A DNA stretch of 64,000 nucleotides from Phyllobacterium myrsinacearum (GCF_002980555.1 NZ_PVBT01000006.1:248001-312000); one strand, 5' to 3'; counted from the stretch's first letter, positions 19,043-28,235 are shown. Made by a program: numbers and translations. Notes: generated by a model not told the origin, from the letters alone.

Positions 19043-19307
19043 GGTGAACTCCAAGAAAACAATATTAGATCATGGCCGGGCCAGTATGGCACCAACCAGG
19101 AGGTGGCGCACCATAGTCGTGCAACCTTCGCCGGGCAAGATGATTTCCTTGATGAAAAACAGCAAAGCAATTGATGTTTTGCGCAAAAGCAATGGCTCGT
19201 GCTAACCTTTCGTTAAGATTGCCTTCACACGTCCGCCATTATTATCTGATCCAACAGTTCTGGATCCGGGGCTGCGGTGTGATCCTTTCGATAAATTGGT
19301 TGCCTGA

Positions 19308-21404
19308 ATGCTGAGAACTTCTGTTTTGCGTCATGTTCTTCTCGCGTCATCGCTGCTGGTGACGACGGCTTCGCTCGCGCAAAATTCAACGCCGCCCATC
19401 CCGACCCTCAAACCGTTTGCCCCCACCCAGACGCGGATCAGCCCTGCAGCGCAGATCATGGCAAAGCCCGATCCGGTGACCACGGCGGGAATCGCCCAGC
19501 CGTCAAAGCCGTCGGCCATTGCGGGCAGCCTCAAAAGCGGCCTCGACGCCCTGTCGAGCGGTGACGTGCAGCAGGCTCTCGGCATCCGCAACGGACTACC
19601 CGCCGACGCGCTGGACCGGCATATCCTGACCTGGGCCATCGGCCTGTCAAACGCGCCCGGTGTTCCCAGCTCGGAAATCGCCCATGCGGCGGCCGAACTG
19701 CCGGGCTGGCCTGGCATGGCGACCTTCCGCAACAATTCGGAACGGGCGCTGTTCAAGGAGAATCCGCCGGCGGCAACGGTGATCAATGCCTTTGGCGGCA
19801 CCCCGCCGCAGACGGCCGAAGGCACCATCATCCTGGCCCGTGCCTTTGTCGCCACCGGCAATACCACCCGTGCCCGTCAGGTTCTCGGCCCCTTCTGGCG
19901 CACCAAAAAGCTGGACGATGCACAGGAAACGGCGATCCTGAAGGAATTTGCGCAGGTCATTCCGCGCGAAGACCATCTGGCGCGCATGCTGACCATGCTT
20001 TACGAAGGCAAGGCAAAATCGGCCGGACGCGTCGCCAAGCTTGCCAATGCGGACGTGCTCTATCAGGCCTTTGCCGCGGTTCTGCAGAAGTCGCCCGATG
20101 CCGCTCAGAAACTGGCTGCTGTCACCGGCTCCTGGCAGTCAAACCCGGCTTACATCTTTGCCAAGGCGCAGTATCTGCGCCGTCAGGAGCGCTTCAAGGA
20201 AGCGGCCGACGTTTTGGCCACCGCGCCGCGCGATGCGGCATCGCTTGTTGACCCGGACGCCTGGTGGGTGGAACGGCGCGTGCTGTCGCGGGAGCTGCTG
20301 GATATCGGCGATGCCAAGCGCGCCTACAAGATCGCGGCCATGCACAGCGCCGAAACCCCGTCGGTCGCCGCCGAGGCAGAATTCCATGCGGGCTGGTATG
20401 CCCTGCGCGCGCTCAAGGACCCGCAGACGGCACAGCGCCACTTTGCCCGCATCGCCGAGATTTCGTCGCGCCCCATGTCCGCATCGCGCGCCTATTACTG
20501 GCTGGGCCGTTCCGCTGAAGCGGGCGCGGGCGGCAATGCCAATGACTATTACAGCCGCGCGGCCCGTTATGGCACGACATTCTACGGCCAGCTGGCCGCC
20601 GCCAAGCTGGGACAGGCGAGCCTGCAACTGCCCTATCCGCGTCCGAGCGATGCGGATCGCGCCCGTTTTGCCCAGCGCGAAGCCGTGCGCGCCATCCAGC
20701 GCCTGGAAGACACCGGCTATGCGCAGCGCGCGGCCATTCTGTACACCAGCCTGAGCCAGGAACTCGACAGTCCCGGCGAGCTGGCGCTTCTGGCGGTCAT
20801 GGCGGAGCGCACGAACAATCACTTCGTCGCCCTGCGTGTCGGCAAGATTGCGGCACAGCGCGGCATCGATGTCGGCGCCCTGTCGCATCCCGTTGGCGCC
20901 ATTCCAGGCAATGCCAATATTTCCGGTTCCGGCGCCGCCCTCGCCTATGCCATCGCCCGGCAGGAGAGCGAGTTCAACGCCAGTGCCGTTTCAAGCGCGG
21001 GCGCGCGCGGCCTGCTGCAATTGCTGCCCGGCACGGCCAAGGATGTCGCCAAACGCGCGGGTATTTCCTATTCCAAGGACAGGCTGACCGGCGATGCCGC
21101 CTATAACGCCACCCTTGGCGCACGGTTCCTCGGCGAACAGATCGCCAAATTCGACGGTTCCTATGTCCTGACCTTTGCCGGATACAATGCCGGGCCCAAC
21201 CGCGCCAATGAGTGGGTTTCGCGTTACGGCGATCCGCGCGGCAAATCCGTCGACGAGGTCGTCGACTGGATCGAGCGCATTCCCTACACGGAAACCCGCA
21301 ATTACGTGCAGCGCGTCATGGAGAACTACGAGGTCTACAAATCGCGGCTCTATGGCAAGGCCCAGATCGAGAGCGATCTGACCGCCGGAAGGCTGCAGCG
21401 TTAA
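19308..21404 (+). CDS. Soluble lytic murein transglycosylase (Slt70-like)
   Basis: 698 residues with signal peptide MLRTSVLRHVLLASSLLVTTASLAQ, so periplasmic. A long alpha-superhelical region (about residues 70-530, TPR-like) leads to a C-terminal SLT domain. The catalytic Glu sits in IARQESEFN, followed by GARGLLQLLPGTA and FAGYNAGPNR, the three goose-lysozyme-like motifs. It cleaves peptidoglycan to 1,6-anhydromuropeptides. It is transcribed divergently from dapA across 265 bases and is followed after 32 bases by the hydrolase gene. Confidence 0.93.
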   Translation: MLRTSVLRHVLLASSLLVTTASLAQNSTPPIPTLKPFAPTQTRISPAAQIMAKPDPVTTAGIAQPSKPSAIAGSLKSGLDALSSGDVQQALGIRNGLPADALDRHILTWAIGLSNAPGVPSSEIAHAAAELPGWPGMATFRNNSERALFKENPPAATVINAFGGTPPQTAEGTIILARAFVATGNTTRARQVLGPFWRTKKLDDAQETAILKEFAQVIPREDHLARMLTMLYEGKAKSAGRVAKLANADVLYQAFAAVLQKSPDAAQKLAAVTGSWQSNPAYIFAKAQYLRRQERFKEAADVLATAPRDAASLVDPDAWWVERRVLSRELLDIGDAKRAYKIAAMHSAETPSVAAEAEFHAGWYALRALKDPQTAQRHFARIAEISSRPMSASRAYYWLGRSAEAGAGGNANDYYSRAARYGTTFYGQLAAAKLGQASLQLPYPRPSDADRARFAQREAVRAIQRLEDTGYAQRAAILYTSLSQELDSPGELALLAVMAERTNNHFVALRVGKIAAQRGIDVGALSHPVGAIPGNANISGSGAALAYAIARQESEFNASAVSSAGARGLLQLLPGTAKDVAKRAGISYSKDRLTGDAAYNATLGARFLGEQIAKFDGSYVLTFAGYNAGPNRANEWVSRYGDPRGKSVDEVVDWIERIPYTETRNYVQRVMENYEVYKSRLYGKAQIESDLTAGRLQR

Positions 21405-21436
21405 CCGGGCCCTACACTCAACAACAGGATTGCGGA

Positions 21437-22327
21437 TTGGCCGATTTATTTCGTGACATTCATTTCGACGCCCCGGATGGCCTGCATCTCTATATGAGAT
21501 TTTACCAGCCCGAGCACAAAAGCGACGGGCTGCCGGTCATCTGCCTGCCGGGACTGACCCGCAACAGCCGCGACTTTCACGATCTCGCACTGTCCTTGTC
21601 GCAGCACCCGCAGACGCCGCGCCCGGTCGTCAGCGTCGATTATCGCGGACGCGGATTGTCGGACTACGATCCGGACTGGACCCACTACAATATCGGGGTG
21701 GAAGCGGGCGACGTCATCGCCGGTCTTGCCCATCTGCAGATCGACCGGGCGATTTTCCTCGGCACATCCCGCGGCGGGCTGATCACGCATATCCTGGCGG
21801 CCATCGCGCCGCAGCTTCTCGCAGGCGTCATTCTCAATGATATCGGGCCGGAGATAACCGCCGCAGGCCTGCAGCAGATCAGCGCCTGTCTCAATGGCGC
21901 GCGTCAACCCAAAGACTGGAATGACGCGGCGGAACTGCAGCGGTCGGTGCACGCAGCAGCCTTCCCTGCCCTGACACAGGACGATTGGCAGCGTTTCGCC
22001 CGCATGATCTACCGCGAAGACAATGGTGTGATCCGCGCGGATTACGACCCCAATCTCCGCAAGACGATGGAAAATATCGACTATTCGCAAAAACTGCCGG
22101 ATTTATGGGCTCAGTTCGAGCTGATGAAGGACCTGCCGCTGCTGCTGATCCGGGGTGAAAACACCACTTTGCTGGCGCAGGAAACCGTTGACGAGATGGC
22201 GCGGCGGCACGGCGCACTGCAGGTGTTCAATGTCGCGGGTCAGGGCCATGCGCCGCTGCTGGAGACAGGCCGCATGCCCGAGCTGATCGCCGCGTTTTGC
22301 GCAGGCGTTGATTTGCGCGCGGACTAG
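21437..22327 (+). CDS. Alpha/beta-fold hydrolase
   Basis: 296 residues. The nucleophile elbow is GTSRGG (LGTSRGGLITHIL), with LPGLTRNSRDF as the oxyanion-hole strand and GQGHAPLLE supplying the His. This is a complete Ser-His-acid hydrolase. The start is probably TTG at 21437 (LADLFRDIHF), placed after the transglycosylase stop with an AGGA-type site. A longer in-frame start would overlap the transglycosylase by 190 bases. The substrate is unknown. Its stop codon overlaps, on the opposite strand, the stop of the HhH gene. Confidence 0.85.
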   Translation: MADLFRDIHFDAPDGLHLYMRFYQPEHKSDGLPVICLPGLTRNSRDFHDLALSLSQHPQTPRPVVSVDYRGRGLSDYDPDWTHYNIGVEAGDVIAGLAHLQIDRAIFLGTSRGGLITHILAAIAPQLLAGVILNDIGPEITAAGLQQISACLNGARQPKDWNDAAELQRSVHAAAFPALTQDDWQRFARMIYREDNGVIRADYDPNLRKTMENIDYSQKLPDLWAQFELMKDLPLLLIRGENTTLLAQETVDEMARRHGALQVFNVAGQGHAPLLETGRMPELIAAFCAGVDLRAD

Positions 22328-22983
22328 CCGCCCTTTGCCGGTTTTCTCGGCGCTGTCTTGGGCTTGGCCTTCACAGCAGCCTTTGCTTTTGCCGGCGCTT
22401 CGCCCGTCTGCTTGACCAGTCCGGCGGCCTGTTTCATCCAGTTTTCGCGGTGGGCACGGCCGGGGAAACCGATGGCCCGGCTTACCCAGGCGGCCTGATC
22501 GACATCCCAGCCCGCGATCTGGTCGAAATGAAACACGCCCAGAGCATAAAGTTCCGTCTGGATCACATTGCCGATTCCCTCGATATCCGACAGGCGATCC
22601 GGCTTTCCCCGCCGCGCATTTTTTAACAGCGCCGGACGGTGCGTCTCGTCCTGTTGCAGAGCAGCGCGGACAGTATCGCTTGCAGCGGTCTTGCGGGCCG
22701 GTGCCTTGGTCCTTGATCGCGCGGACGCGGGGGATGCCATTGCCGGGACCGGCTCTGCCGGCGGCACCATGGCCGGGCCGGACACCTGCTTGCCGACATC
22801 GTCATTGGCGGGCGTAACCGGCGGATGCGTTGCGGCGGCGAGACGCACATCGGCGGCGCGTGTCGATTCCTCAGAAACAGAATCGGTTTTCGGCGAGAAC
22901 CTTTTGAAAAAATGACCCAAAATGGCGCCGATAATGAACGCAGCTGAAATGAGCAAAAGCGCCTGAAGAAGAAAAATGACCAC
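22324..22983 (-). CDS. Membrane-anchored protein with C-terminal helix-hairpin-helix-like domain
   Basis: 219 residues in three parts. An N-terminal membrane anchor (FLLQALLLISAAFIIGAILG) is followed by a low-complexity Pro/Ala/Lys linker to about residue 125. Then comes a conserved block PDRLSDIEGIGNVIQTELYALGVFHFDQIAGW, an HhH-like fold also seen in Rhizobiales proteins loosely annotated as NADH dehydrogenase-related. The tail is Lys/Ala/Pro-rich. Function unknown. It is the last gene of a minus-strand cluster with a 31-residue peptide and a BON protein. Confidence 0.75.
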   Translation of the reverse strand: MVIFLLQALLLISAAFIIGAILGHFFKRFSPKTDSVSEESTRAADVRLAAATHPPVTPANDDVGKQVSGPAMVPPAEPVPAMASPASARSRTKAPARKTAASDTVRAALQQDETHRPALLKNARRGKPDRLSDIEGIGNVIQTELYALGVFHFDQIAGWDVDQAAWVSRAIGFPGRAHRENWMKQAAGLVKQTGEAPAKAKAAVKAKPKTAPRKPAKGG

Positions 22984-23010
22984 AGCTCGTTACCTCAGTT
23001 TCAACACAGA

Positions 23011-23106
23011 TCAGTTGCGCTTGCCGCCCTGGGTCGACCAGCCGACATAGAAACCGACCAGAGCGGCCACCAGCAGAAACAGCCATAGCTTGGTGATGAG
23101 ATACAT
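23011..23106 (-). CDS. 31-residue single-pass membrane peptide
   Basis: ATG at 23106 opens a 31-residue frame, MYLITKLWLFLLVAALVGFY then VGWSTQGGKRN. It is one hydrophobic helix with a basic C-terminal end. It lies 50 bases after the BON gene and 27 bases before the HhH gene on the same strand, which suggests a three-gene operon. Both neighbours also have N-terminal membrane anchors. The function is unknown. The clean helix and tight spacing are the support. Confidence 0.6.
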   Translation of the reverse strand: MYLITKLWLFLLVAALVGFYVGWSTQGGKRN

Positions 23107-23156
23107 GATTGTCCGCGCTCCCGTTGATTGCACTGAATCGGCACGCCCGCCGATGT

Positions 23157-23822
23157 TTACCCGGCATTGCCGGCGGACGGCGGCGCCAGCTTCACCGCGC
23201 CCACCCTACCATTACCCGGAAGTTGTGTCTTCAATGCGTTGGTCACGGCCTCATAGTCCGCGGCATTTGCCGCCGTTCCAGTGATGCTGTAGGTCTCCCC
23301 GGCAAGCCGCACCTCGCCACTGATCAGCTGCGATGCCTGCTGCAGGGCGAAATTGGCGAGGTCCGCAAATCCCTGCGGCGCGCCGCGTGCGACGGCCATC
23401 TCGTCGAGGATTTCAATGCCCGGCATGGCATTTTCAGCCGCGGCCAGAAGTTTGGCGCGCATATCGCCATAGGGAACATTGCCCGATAGCAGGATCCCCT
23501 GATCCGATTTCGTCACCACAAAGCTGAAAGGATCGACCAGCGGCAAAAGCGTCGCCGCGTTTTCGACGACGCGAATGCCATCGGTCGTATCAGCAATTTT
23601 CAGCGCCGACGCGAGCGCTTCTTCCGACGGCGCCACCCCTTTGAGGGTCAGATCGCGCCCGTCAACCTCGATGCTGGCCCAGCTGTTGTCCGCTTCCAGC
23701 GCTGCGGCGACGGTTTCGGTCAATTGCCGGTCCATCGGCTCGGCAAGGAACCAGCCGGCAAGCGTTGTCAGACACACAATGGTGATCAGACCGGGCCAGA
23801 ACCAGCTTTTAACAATGTGCAT
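23157..23822 (-). CDS. BON-domain membrane-anchored periplasmic protein
   Basis: 221 residues starting MHIVKSWFWPGLITIVCLTTLAGWFLAEP, one N-terminal membrane segment. Two BON-like repeats follow: about residues 35-105 (TVAAALEADNSWASIEVDGRDLTLKGVAPS) and about 110-190. The pattern matches the N-terminal part of Rhizobiales OmpA-family proteins, but the OmpA peptidoglycan-binding domain is absent, so this is a short form. BON domains bind phospholipid or other envelope components. It is first in a cluster with the 31-residue peptide and the HhH protein. Confidence 0.7.
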   Translation of the reverse strand: MHIVKSWFWPGLITIVCLTTLAGWFLAEPMDRQLTETVAAALEADNSWASIEVDGRDLTLKGVAPSEEALASALKIADTTDGIRVVENAATLLPLVDPFSFVVTKSDQGILLSGNVPYGDMRAKLLAAAENAMPGIEILDEMAVARGAPQGFADLANFALQQASQLISGEVRLAGETYSITGTAANAADYEAVTNALKTQLPGNGRVGAVKLAPPSAGNAG

Positions 23823-23943
23823 GGATGGCGTCTTCCCCTTGCGGCAATCGAACAGAATGCTGTCTTGCCCCATGTCGGTGGGAATATCAACACGATGCTG
23901 GCCGCCAGGCGGCGAAGAACGGAAAACGGAAGGCGGCGCAAAG

Positions 23944-23970
23944 AAAAACCCGGCAGCTTGCGCTGCCGGG
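23944..23970 (-). terminator. Rho-independent terminator of the first porin gene
   Basis: CCCGGCAGC-GCAA-GCTGCCGGG is a perfect 9-pair stem on the minus strand followed by TTTTT, 26 bases after the porin stop. Confidence 0.92.
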
Positions 23971-23996
23971 TCTTATGAACTCAAATCCTGAAAGGA

Positions 23997-25115
23997 TTAG
24001 AAGTTGCGCTGGAAGCGGATCATGCCACCGAATGCGTCGTCGTTGCCGCCGTTGAGGATCGATACATCCTTACGATGACCATCGAACTTGGTGTAGCTGA
24101 CTTCCGGAGTGATGGTGAAGCCAGGAACGAGCTCGTAAGCAACGTTCAAAGTACCAGCAACGGTGCCTTCGGATTCGTATGCAACCTGTGCATTGACAGT
24201 TGCCTTATCCGAAACCTTGGCGGACAGACCGCCCCAGACAGCCCAGTCGCCTTCCCAGCGGCCGAACCAGTTCAGGCTGCGTGTGTGGCCGATCGAGTAG
24301 TTGTCGTCGAAGTTGGACTGATAGCCACCCATGACGAATGCCTTGACGGTGTCGGTGATCTTGACGTCCAAACGAACCTTACCGGCCCACTCTTCGATAA
24401 CCGAGTCATAAGCTGCAACAGCCGAGATGCCGCCCCAACCCTGCTCGTACTTCACACCGCCGATGACATGCGGCATGTAATCGTTGATGCGGTAGTCGTG
24501 CGAAACGCCGTCGTTGTCGGTTTCGGTTTCGCCCTGTTCAGCAGCGATCATGGCCGAGAAGCCATTGCCAGCTGCGAATGTGTAGCTAACCTGGTTGGAT
24601 GTGCCGGACTGATAGTTGATCACGTCGTCGTTGATGACGTCGCCAGCATAACCGGTCCACGAACCGAAGATTTCGTCAGCAACACCGATGCGGAAGCCGC
24701 CGAGTTCGATGTAAGCCTGAGGAATGGAGGACTTGTTGTTGCCGTTCTGGTAGTTGAAACGTGTTTCAATGTACGAACGCAGTGTGCCGAGTTCGGTTTC
24801 CGAACGGGCATCAAAACGGATCGTTGCACGTGTCAGCTTGTCGTATGTGCCGTCGCCATCGGGATCGCTGCCCTGATTGACGTGGCCGCCGGTGTATACG
24901 CTGTCGCCGCCCTTGGCGTCATAACGCAGATAGCCGCCGATCTTCAGGCAGGTCTCGGTACCGGGAATGTAGAAGAAGCCCTTGCCGTATGCATCGCAAA
25001 CGCGAACATATTCGACAGCTTCTGGCTCAGCGACGACAACTGCATCGGCAGCGCGTGCGCCAGTGACTGCAACCAGGGCTGCAGCGGAGCCGAGTAGAAG
25101 GCTCTTGATGTTCAT
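23997..25115 (-). CDS. Omp2-like outer-membrane porin (copy 1)
   Basis: 372 residues. Signal peptide [22 protein letters not shown] leads to [20 protein letters not shown] and [19 protein letters not shown], the typical start of Brucella Omp2a/Omp2b-type porins. The chain ends in FQRNF, a C-terminal aromatic insertion signal. It should form a 16-strand trimeric channel. The two Cys in VCDAYG and TETCLK are conserved in the family. It pairs with a second porin at 25919-26977. The upstream ribosome-binding block is shared with that copy. Confidence 0.94.
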   Translation of the reverse strand: MNIKSLLLGSAAALVAVTGARAADAVVVAEPEAVEYVRVCDAYGKGFFYIPGTETCLKIGGYLRYDAKGGDSVYTGGHVNQGSDPDGDGTYDKLTRATIRFDARSETELGTLRSYIETRFNYQNGNNKSSIPQAYIELGGFRIGVADEIFGSWTGYAGDVINDDVINYQSGTSNQVSYTFAAGNGFSAMIAAEQGETETDNDGVSHDYRINDYMPHVIGGVKYEQGWGGISAVAAYDSVIEEWAGKVRLDVKITDTVKAFVMGGYQSNFDDNYSIGHTRSLNWFGRWEGDWAVWGGLSAKVSDKATVNAQVAYESEGTVAGTLNVAYELVPGFTITPEVSYTKFDGHRKDVSILNGGNDDAFGGMIRFQRNF

Positions 25116-25183
25116 TTCTGACCTCCAGTCAAAGGTGACGGGAGGCCAGGGCATTCAACCGGCTTTGACCGGACTGCCTGACC

Positions 25184-25513
25184 CTAGTGTCCGACGGTTC
25201 CGGAGAACAGGTTGACGATGAGAACACCGGCGATAATCAGCGAAAGGCCGATGATTGCCGGCATATCGAGCGGCTGCTTGAACCAGAACCAGCCGATTGC
25301 GGCGATGAGCACGATCCCGGCGCCCGACCAGATGGCATAGACGATCCCGACCGGCATGGTCTTGACCAGGATGGAGAGGAAATAGAAGGCCGCTGCATAG
25401 CCGGCCAAGCAAATCAGCGATGGCCAAAGCCTTGTAAAACCATCCGCTTGCTTGAGCGCCGATGTGGCTGCCACCTCGAAAATTATGGCTACAAAGAGAT
25501 AGAAATAAGTCAT
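25184..25513 (-). CDS. Small multidrug resistance (SMR) family protein
   Basis: 109 residues, the exact SMR size, with four hydrophobic helices. The membrane-embedded Glu is Glu13 in FVAIIFEVAATSALK, as in EmrE Glu14. GIVYAIWSGAGIVLIAAIGWFWFKQP matches the EmrE/Gdx signature. It exports small cations; whether it is a drug pump or a guanidinium exporter cannot be decided here. No guanidine riboswitch was recognised upstream. It lies 68 bases upstream of porin copy 1 on the same strand, and porin copy 2 points the other way. Confidence 0.9.
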   Translation of the reverse strand: MTYFYLFVAIIFEVAATSALKQADGFTRLWPSLICLAGYAAAFYFLSILVKTMPVGIVYAIWSGAGIVLIAAIGWFWFKQPLDMPAIIGLSLIIAGVLIVNLFSGTVGH

Positions 25514-25918
25514 GGCAAACCACCTGTCAGAATCAGCGCGTGCCGCATTTGATTCGATGCGCACACCGCAAATATGCCTGCGATGCATGCCCGATTTCGA
25601 GTCAAATCGCCGTTCCGTTTCCGCCATCGATGGGTGGGAATTGATGAAAATCCGGTTACCTATATTAATGAGTGGTAAAGATTTTGCCGGGGTCGCGACG
25701 ATTTCGTGTCATTTGTGCAACAGGGATAAGGCATAGAGGCGCCGCAAGGTGTGCATGCCGACATTCATGGTTGAAACCCCGGAGATGGCGAGTATGTTCG
25801 GTCGCAGAAGAACGGCGTTGATCGCATTTCTTCTAGGACTTAGGGGATGGGGACAAGGTTGTCCTTCAGCCAAATTGGAATGCCCAGACCCATTTTTAAC
25901 TTTGACTGGAGGTCAGAA
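25514..25918. other. Intergenic region between SMR gene and porin copy 2
   Basis: 405 bases with no convincing gene. It must hold promoters for the SMR gene and for porin copy 2. Immediately before the porin ATG is TTTGACTGGAGGTCAGAA, identical to the block before porin copy 1 and carrying the GGAGG ribosome-binding site. Confidence 0.6.
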
Positions 25919-26977
25919 ATGAACATCAAGAGCCTTCTACTCGGCTCCGCTGCAGCGCTCGTTGCAGTCACTGGCGCACGCGCTGCCGATGCAGTTGTCG
26001 TCGCCGAACCGGAAGCTATCGACTATGTTCGCGTTTGCGATGCATACGGCAAGGGCTTCTTCTATATCCCCGGAACCGAGACATGCCTGAAAGTCAGCGG
26101 CCATGTGCGGGTAGATGTCAGGGGCGGCGATGATGTCTCCGGCGGCGGCAAACTCGGCACCTGGAAACTGAAATCGCGCGCCACCATCCGCTTCGATGCC
26201 CGTTCGGACACCGAACTCGGTGCCTTGCGCTCCTATGCCGAAACGCAGTTCAACAATGCCGACGGCGACACCAATGCGGCAATCCCCCACGCCTATATCT
26301 CGCTCGGCGGCTTCCGCATCGGCGTCACCGACTCGCTGTACGATACCTGGACCGGTTCTGCCGGCAACGTGATCAAAGACGGCATCATCGGTTATGCCGG
26401 CGATGGTGATAACCAGGTCAGCTATACGTTCACCGGCGGCAATGGTTTCTCGGCCCTCATCGGCCTGGAGCAGGGTGACAAGGACCATGTGATCACGGAC
26501 TACGTGCCGCATGTCATTGGTGGTGTGAAGTTCGAACAGGGTTGGGGCGGCGTCTCCGGCGTTGTCGGCTATGATTCGGTGGTTGAAGAATGGGGCGGCA
26601 AGCTGCGCCTGGACGTGAAGTTCACCGACACGCTCTCCGCCTTCGTTCTGGGCGGCTATCAGTCCGGTTATGGCGACCACGCCAAGGAAAAGCGCACCTC
26701 GTCCTATTACGGCCCGTGGAATGGCGACTGGGCGCTCTGGGGTGGTCTATCCGCCAAGGCTTCGGACAAGGCCACCGTCAACGCGCAGTTGGCCTATGAA
26801 TCCGAAGGCACCTATGCCGGCGCACTCAATGTCGCTTACGAACTGGTTCCCGGTTTCACCATCACACCCGAACTCGACTACACCAAGTTCGATGGTGCCC
26901 GTAAGACCAAATCCCTGGCCAATAAGGGCGGCGATCACGCGTTTGGCGGGTTCCTCCGCTTCCAGCGCAACTTCTAA
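25919..26977 (+). CDS. Omp2-like outer-membrane porin (copy 2)
   Basis: 352 residues with the same signal peptide and N-terminal block as copy 1, then a shorter, diverged barrel ending in FQRNF. The conserved [20 protein letters not shown] is present. The two genes are nearly identical over the first 180 bases, diverge in the surface-loop region, then become similar again (AQLAYESEGTYAGALNVAYE). This pattern is known for Brucella omp2a/omp2b, where gene conversion operates. A strong terminator follows. The ATG sits right after GGAGGTCAGAA. Confidence 0.93.
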   Translation: MNIKSLLLGSAAALVAVTGARAADAVVVAEPEAIDYVRVCDAYGKGFFYIPGTETCLKVSGHVRVDVRGGDDVSGGGKLGTWKLKSRATIRFDARSDTELGALRSYAETQFNNADGDTNAAIPHAYISLGGFRIGVTDSLYDTWTGSAGNVIKDGIIGYAGDGDNQVSYTFTGGNGFSALIGLEQGDKDHVITDYVPHVIGGVKFEQGWGGVSGVVGYDSVVEEWGGKLRLDVKFTDTLSAFVLGGYQSGYGDHAKEKRTSSYYGPWNGDWALWGGLSAKASDKATVNAQLAYESEGTYAGALNVAYELVPGFTITPELDYTKFDGARKTKSLANKGGDHAFGGFLRFQRNF

Positions 26978-26994
26978 TGTTGTGACGTGCATAA

Positions 26995-27024
26995 CCAACG
27001 CCGGAATTGACCGGCGTTGGATTT
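26995..27024 (+). terminator. Rho-independent terminator of porin copy 2
   Basis: CCAACGCCGG-AATTGA-CCGGCGTTGG is a perfect 10-pair stem followed by ATTTT. Confidence 0.9.
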
Positions 27025-27131
27025 TCCAAAATTCATTTTGACCGATCAATTTTCAGCGCCCGTTACCACAGCGCACAGACATTTAGCAGGGAAAGGATAG
27101 CAAAGCGGTCGCGGACCGAGGAGATATGGAC

Positions 27132-27296
27132 ATGTCGAGGCAAGATTGCTGGGGACTGGCTGTTGAGGGCGCTGTGCAACGCTTCCTCGAACGGGGTTTT
27201 ATTATCCTAAAGTTCTATACCCCACCCGATTGCGCTTTTCAGAAAGACGATTACAACTCGATGCATATTTTATTTATGCATATTTTTCTGATTTAG
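27132..27296 (+). CDS. Possible 54-residue protein preceding the integrase
   Basis: A frame from the ATG at 27132 (MSRQDCWGLAVEGAVQRFLE...) to TAG at 27296. A good ribosome-binding site GAGGAG lies 9 bases upstream. It ends 3 bases before the integrase start, so the two could be co-transcribed. The C-terminal third (MHILFMHIFLI) is encoded by an AT-rich direct repeat, which lowers confidence. An ATG two codons earlier is also possible. No family is recognised. The rest of the 26978-27299 gap holds only the porin terminator. Confidence 0.35.
   Translation: MSRQDCWGLAVEGAVQRFLERGFIILKFYTPPDCAFQKDDYNSMHILFMHIFLI
27261..27286. repeat. Direct repeat ATGCATATTTT in front of the integrase gene
   Basis: ATGCATATTTT occurs at 27261-27271 and again at 27276-27286, a 15-base period, in an AT-rich patch just upstream of the recombinase gene. 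It could be a recombinase arm site or an autoregulatory site. Confidence 0.4.
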
Positions 27297-27299
27297 AGC

Positions 27300-28235
27300 G
27301 TGATCCCTATGACAATTTCATCGATGGGTGCCAAACAGGCGGACACCGACTTCCCGGTTCGATTTCAGTACAGCGTGACCTACGCGGCGGCGGACCATAG
27401 GGGCAACCGTGTGGTCAGAGATCACTCGCTGGATGAGTTGACGGCGCGTTATATCGGGATTCTCTGGGACGACGGTTCGCACAAGGGCAATGTCAAATCC
27501 TTCCTGGGCGAAACCAGCGAGATACTGGCCGGCAACCGGTTCAGCGTTTTTACCCAGGACATGCTCGATTCCGTCATCAGCGCACTGCGCGAGCGCGGCA
27601 ACAGCAATGCAACCATCAACCGCAAAATGGCTGCCTTGAGCAAACTGCTTCGGAAAGCTTGCAAGATGGGCGATATTTACAACCTGCCCGAATTCCGGCG
27701 CCAGAAGGAAAGACAGGGCCGCATCCGCTTTCTCGAGCTGGAGGAGGAGGCGCGGCTGTTTTCGGCCATTCGCGCCAAATGCGAAGACAGCTACCGCCTG
27801 AGCATCTTTCTTGTCGACACGGGGTGCCGGCTCGGCGAGGCGATCGGGCTGAACTGGAACGACCTGCAGGGAAGCCGCTCGACATTCTGGCTGACAAAAT
27901 CCGGACGCAGCCGCACCGTGCCCCTGACCCGGCGCGCCCATGACGTCACCCAGATTCCGCGCGGGCGCTTGAAGGGCCCTTTTGCCATGCACGACCAGCC
28001 GCGATTCCGCGCCATCTGGAACGAAGCCAAGGCGGAGGTTGGATTGGGAGCGGATGATCAGGTCGTGCCGCATATCCTGCGCCATACCTGCGCGTCACGG
28101 CTGGTGCGCGGCGGCATCGATATCAGGCGCGTGCAAATCTGGCTCGGCCATCAGACATTGCAGATGACCATGCGTTACGCACATCTGGCCACGCATGATC
28201 TTGATCCCTGCGTGGCTGTGCTTGAGCAGGATTGA
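27300..28235 (+). CDS. Tyrosine site-specific recombinase (phage-type integrase)
   Basis: 311 residues. The N-terminal SAM-like core-binding domain covers about residues 50-125. The catalytic domain has all the usual residues: Arg in DTGCRLGEAIGL, Lys in TKSGRSRTVPL, HILRHTCASRL (HxxR), and LGHQTLQMTMRYAHL with the second His and the nucleophile Tyr. So it looks active. Start is GTG at 27300 or ATG at 27309. No excisionase, phage structural or transfer genes lie around it, so it is a solitary integrase, possibly a relic of an element or a domesticated recombinase. No att repeat was found. Confidence 0.88.
   Translation: MIPMTISSMGAKQADTDFPVRFQYSVTYAAADHRGNRVVRDHSLDELTARYIGILWDDGSHKGNVKSFLGETSEILAGNRFSVFTQDMLDSVISALRERGNSNATINRKMAALSKLLRKACKMGDIYNLPEFRRQKERQGRIRFLELEEEARLFSAIRAKCEDSYRLSIFLVDTGCRLGEAIGLNWNDLQGSRSTFWLTKSGRSRTVPLTRRAHDVTQIPRGRLKGPFAMHDQPRFRAIWNEAKAEVGLGADDQVVPHILRHTCASRLVRGGIDIRRVQIWLGHQTLQMTMRYAHLATHDLDPCVAVLEQD

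Noticed and set aside
25514-25640. Guanidine riboswitch in front of the SMR gene.
   Set aside because: No conserved ykkC or mini-ykkC stem and ACGR motifs could be recognised in the minus-strand leader.
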